Shown one piece after another: positions 7,052 to 8,554 of a stretch of 8,554 nucleotides of DNA. The position numbers and the translations under genes were made by a program. This DNA comes from Bacilli bacterium (GTDB lineage: Bacteria > Bacillota_I > Bacilli_A > ML615J-28 > CAG-313). The DNA lies in the NCBI GenBank assembly GCA_900770645.1, contig CAAGKY010000180.1, positions 1 through 8,554 of the forward strand, given 5' to 3'. Each line of letters begins with the position of its first letter. The stretch's first letter is position 1. Below the pieces are notes generated by a model. The model ran no database searches. It was not told the origin of the DNA and saw nothing but the letters and a program-made list of their open reading frames with translations.

Positions 7052-7078
7052 AGAATGAGGAACAAAGTTCCTCATTTT
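7052..7078 (+). terminator. Intrinsic terminator after the small lipoprotein gene
   Basis: The stem of 7054-7063 with 7067-7076 (AATGAGGAAC / GTTCCTCATT, 10 bp) can extend by a G-U and an A-U pair. The loop is AAA and the T tail is short. It begins about 10 bp after the TAG stop. Confidence 0.85.
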
Positions 7079-7092
7079 ATAATTAAAATAAA

Positions 7093-7121
7093 TAGATATT
7101 TTTTGTATTTTGGTGTATAAT
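7093..7121 (+). promoter_or_regulatory. Predicted sigma-A promoter of the MATE transporter gene
   Basis: A consensus -10 TATAAT (7116-7121) lies 17 nt from TAGATA (7093-7098, 4 of 6). A (TA)5 run follows at 7121-7130. The expected leader is about 19 nt. Confidence 0.65.
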
Positions 7122-7133
7122 ATATATATATTT

Positions 7134-7140
7134 GAGGAGA
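7134..7140 (+). promoter_or_regulatory. Ribosome binding site that decides the MATE start
   Basis: GAGGAGA ends 6 nt before ATG 7147. An in-frame TTG at 7132 overlaps this site and has no ribosome site of its own, so ATG 7147 is the start. Confidence 0.85.
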
Positions 7141-7146
7141 CAGAAT

Positions 7147-8514
7147 ATGGAAAAAGAAGAAAGACAGTATAATAAGATGATAAATACCCCAGTTAAGAAA
7201 CTGGTATTAACATTAGGTATACCAACGACAATTAGTATGTTAGTTACCTCTATATATAATATCGCTGATACTTACTTTGTATCTAATTTAGGTGGAGGGG
7301 CTGCAGGAGCAGTTGGAGTAGTATTTCCTTTAATGGCAATCGTTCAAGCTATCGGATTTACTTTCGGTATGGGATCAGGAAGTATGATTTCTTCTAAACT
7401 TGGAGAAAAGAAAGATAAAGATGCTCAAAAGTTAGGATCATCTGCTTTTTATGTAGCTATGATTTTAGGGATTGTTTTAGCAATATTTAGTTTAATATTT
7501 ATTAATCCATTGATGAAGTTATTAGGAGCTACAGATACTAATATTGATTATGCGGTTAATTATGCAAGATATATTATTTTTGGATATCCAATTATGATTG
7601 GATCATTTGTTCTAAATAATATCTTAAGAAGTGAAGGTAAATCATTACTATCAATGATTGGCTTAACTACAGGTGGAATATTAAATATTATCTTAGACCC
7701 ATTATTTATTAAAACTTTTGATATGGGAATTTCTGGTGCTGCAATTGCAACTATCATCAGTCAGCTTGTAAGTTTTATTATTCTACTTAGTATGTTTTTA
7801 TTTAAGAAAAGTATTATTACATTGTCACCTAAATTTATTACCAAAGAATCATGGGTGTATAAAGATATTATTAAAGTAGGATTCCCATCATTATGTAGAC
7901 AAGGTCTAGCAAGCTTAGCTACAATATTATTAAACAATCAAGCAGGTATGTATGGAGGAGATCCAGCACTTGATGCCATGTCGATTGTAAGTAAGGTATA
8001 TATGATTGTATTCTCAGCATCTCTTGGTATTGGACAAGGATATCAACCTGTTTGTGGATATAATTACTTCGCTAAAAAATATTCAAGAGTAAAAGAAGCA
8101 ATGTTTTTCACCTTTGCTTGTGGATTTACGCTAATGCTTATAACATGCTTAGGATTATTTATATTTGCGGAAACACTAATGGGTGCCTTTGTATCTGGTA
8201 GCCAAGAAGTAGTAGAAATAGGATCAAGAGTGATTAGATATCAAAGTATCGCAATGCCATTCTTAAGTTTAAATGTTATCGCAAACATGTCTTTCCAATC
8301 TACTAAAAAGAAAGTTCAAGCAACTATTTTATCATGTTGTCGTCAAGGTATCTTCTTTGTTCCATTTATCTTATTACTACCATTAATGTTTGAATTAACT
8401 GGTGTTGAGTTAACTCAAGCATTATCTGACTTCTGTACATTCTTATTTACAATTCCATTCTTTATTGTATTTGTGAAAGAATTAAATAGAAAAATTAAAA
8501 CTGAAGAAGCATAA
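7147..8514 (+). CDS. MATE-family multidrug efflux transporter (DinF/MepA-like)
   Basis: This 455-residue inner-membrane transporter of the MATE family exports cationic drugs or metabolites in exchange for Na+ or H+. About twelve hydrophobic helices form two related halves joined by the loop near 219-240. Landmarks are NIADTYFVS in TM1 (Asp41), the Gly-rich FTFGMGSGSM segment (71-80), GGILNIILDPLFI (Asn180, Asp184), GISGAAIATI with Thr202, and GQGYQPVCGYNY (296-307) opening the second half. Asp41, Asn180, Asp184 and Thr202 are, from memory, the N-lobe cation-site residues of the archaeal PfMATE, so the branch is DinF-like, not NorM-like. Start ATG 7147 is chosen over an in-frame TTG at 7132 because that TTG overlaps the ribosome site. 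The length of 455 is typical. It is probably transcribed alone. No regulator gene adjoins it, and the substrate cannot be told from sequence. Confidence 0.92.
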   Translation: MEKEERQYNKMINTPVKKLVLTLGIPTTISMLVTSIYNIADTYFVSNLGGGAAGAVGVVFPLMAIVQAIGFTFGMGSGSMISSKLGEKKDKDAQKLGSSAFYVAMILGIVLAIFSLIFINPLMKLLGATDTNIDYAVNYARYIIFGYPIMIGSFVLNNILRSEGKSLLSMIGLTTGGILNIILDPLFIKTFDMGISGAAIATIISQLVSFIILLSMFLFKKSIITLSPKFITKESWVYKDIIKVGFPSLCRQGLASLATILLNNQAGMYGGDPALDAMSIVSKVYMIVFSASLGIGQGYQPVCGYNYFAKKYSRVKEAMFFTFACGFTLMLITCLGLFIFAETLMGAFVSGSQEVVEIGSRVIRYQSIAMPFLSLNVIANMSFQSTKKKVQATILSCCRQGIFFVPFILLLPLMFELTGVELTQALSDFCTFLFTIPFFIVFVKELNRKIKTEEA

Positions 8515-8554
8515 AAATTAGTTTATATAATGTCTCTAAAATAGATGGTAAATA

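Noticed and set aside
7132..7134. TTG at 7132 as the start of the MATE gene
   Set aside because: It overlaps the GAGGAGA ribosome site that serves ATG 7147, and it would leave almost no leader after the predicted transcription start.
7560..7757. Minus-strand open frame of 65 codons inside the MATE gene
   Set aside because: It lies opposite conserved MATE motifs (GGILNIILDPLFI) and has no independent support.
8515..8554. TATAAT at 8526-8531 as a promoter for a gene beyond the window
   Set aside because: No acceptable -35 is seen 16-18 nt upstream and no downstream gene is visible. In such AT-rich sequence the hexamer alone is not evidence. No terminator for the MATE gene is visible in these 40 bases either.

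Overview
The window is AT-rich bacterial DNA (sampled 60-base lines run from about 20 to 40% G+C). Seven genes lie tightly packed on the plus strand. The strong AGGAGG-type ribosome sites, TATAAT promoters, short U-tailed terminators and lipobox lipoproteins point to a low-GC Bacillota or Mycoplasmatota. All 18 tryptophan codons I found are TGG and no frame is closed by TGA, so UGA is not being read as Trp. This fits Erysipelotrichia, RF39, Izemoplasmatales or Acholeplasma-type lineages better than Mycoplasma proper. The exact lineage cannot be fixed from the sequence alone.

Layout: (1) 1-3424 is the distal part of a nucleoside-type ABC importer operon: a 5'-truncated tandem-NBD ATPase, then two BPD_transp_2 permeases. 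The three genes overlap by 14 and 7 bp, and a clear intrinsic terminator follows. The order matches nupO-nupP-nupQ (yufOPQ). The substrate-binding lipoprotein (BmpA type) would be expected upstream, outside the window. (2) 3481-5639 is a single-gene unit for a large surface lipoprotein: lipobox, three InlB/Listeria-Bacteroides repeats, an SGNH/GDSL esterase domain, and two diverged copies of a C-terminal module I cannot name. (3) 5649-6433 holds a SIS-domain protein of the UPF0309 family. (4) 6434-7078 holds a small lipoprotein of unknown function, rich in Tyr and Asp. (5) 7093-8514 holds a DinF/MepA-like MATE efflux transporter. Only 40 bases follow it.

The last four genes each have their own plausible promoter, three of them with an extended -10 (TGn), and short predicted leaders of about 10-23 nt. 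That leaves no room for riboswitches. Intrinsic hairpins follow the ABC operon, the SGNH gene and the small lipoprotein gene. None is seen after the SIS gene.

The ABC genes act together to import nucleosides. The remaining genes look like independent envelope and metabolism genes. A link between the surface SGNH esterase and the cytoplasmic phosphosugar-binding SIS protein is possible but not shown. No mobile element, CRISPR array, tRNA or rRNA was recognised, and there is no gene-free stretch over 300 bases. The least described parts are the duplicated C-terminal module of the SGNH lipoprotein and the small lipoprotein.
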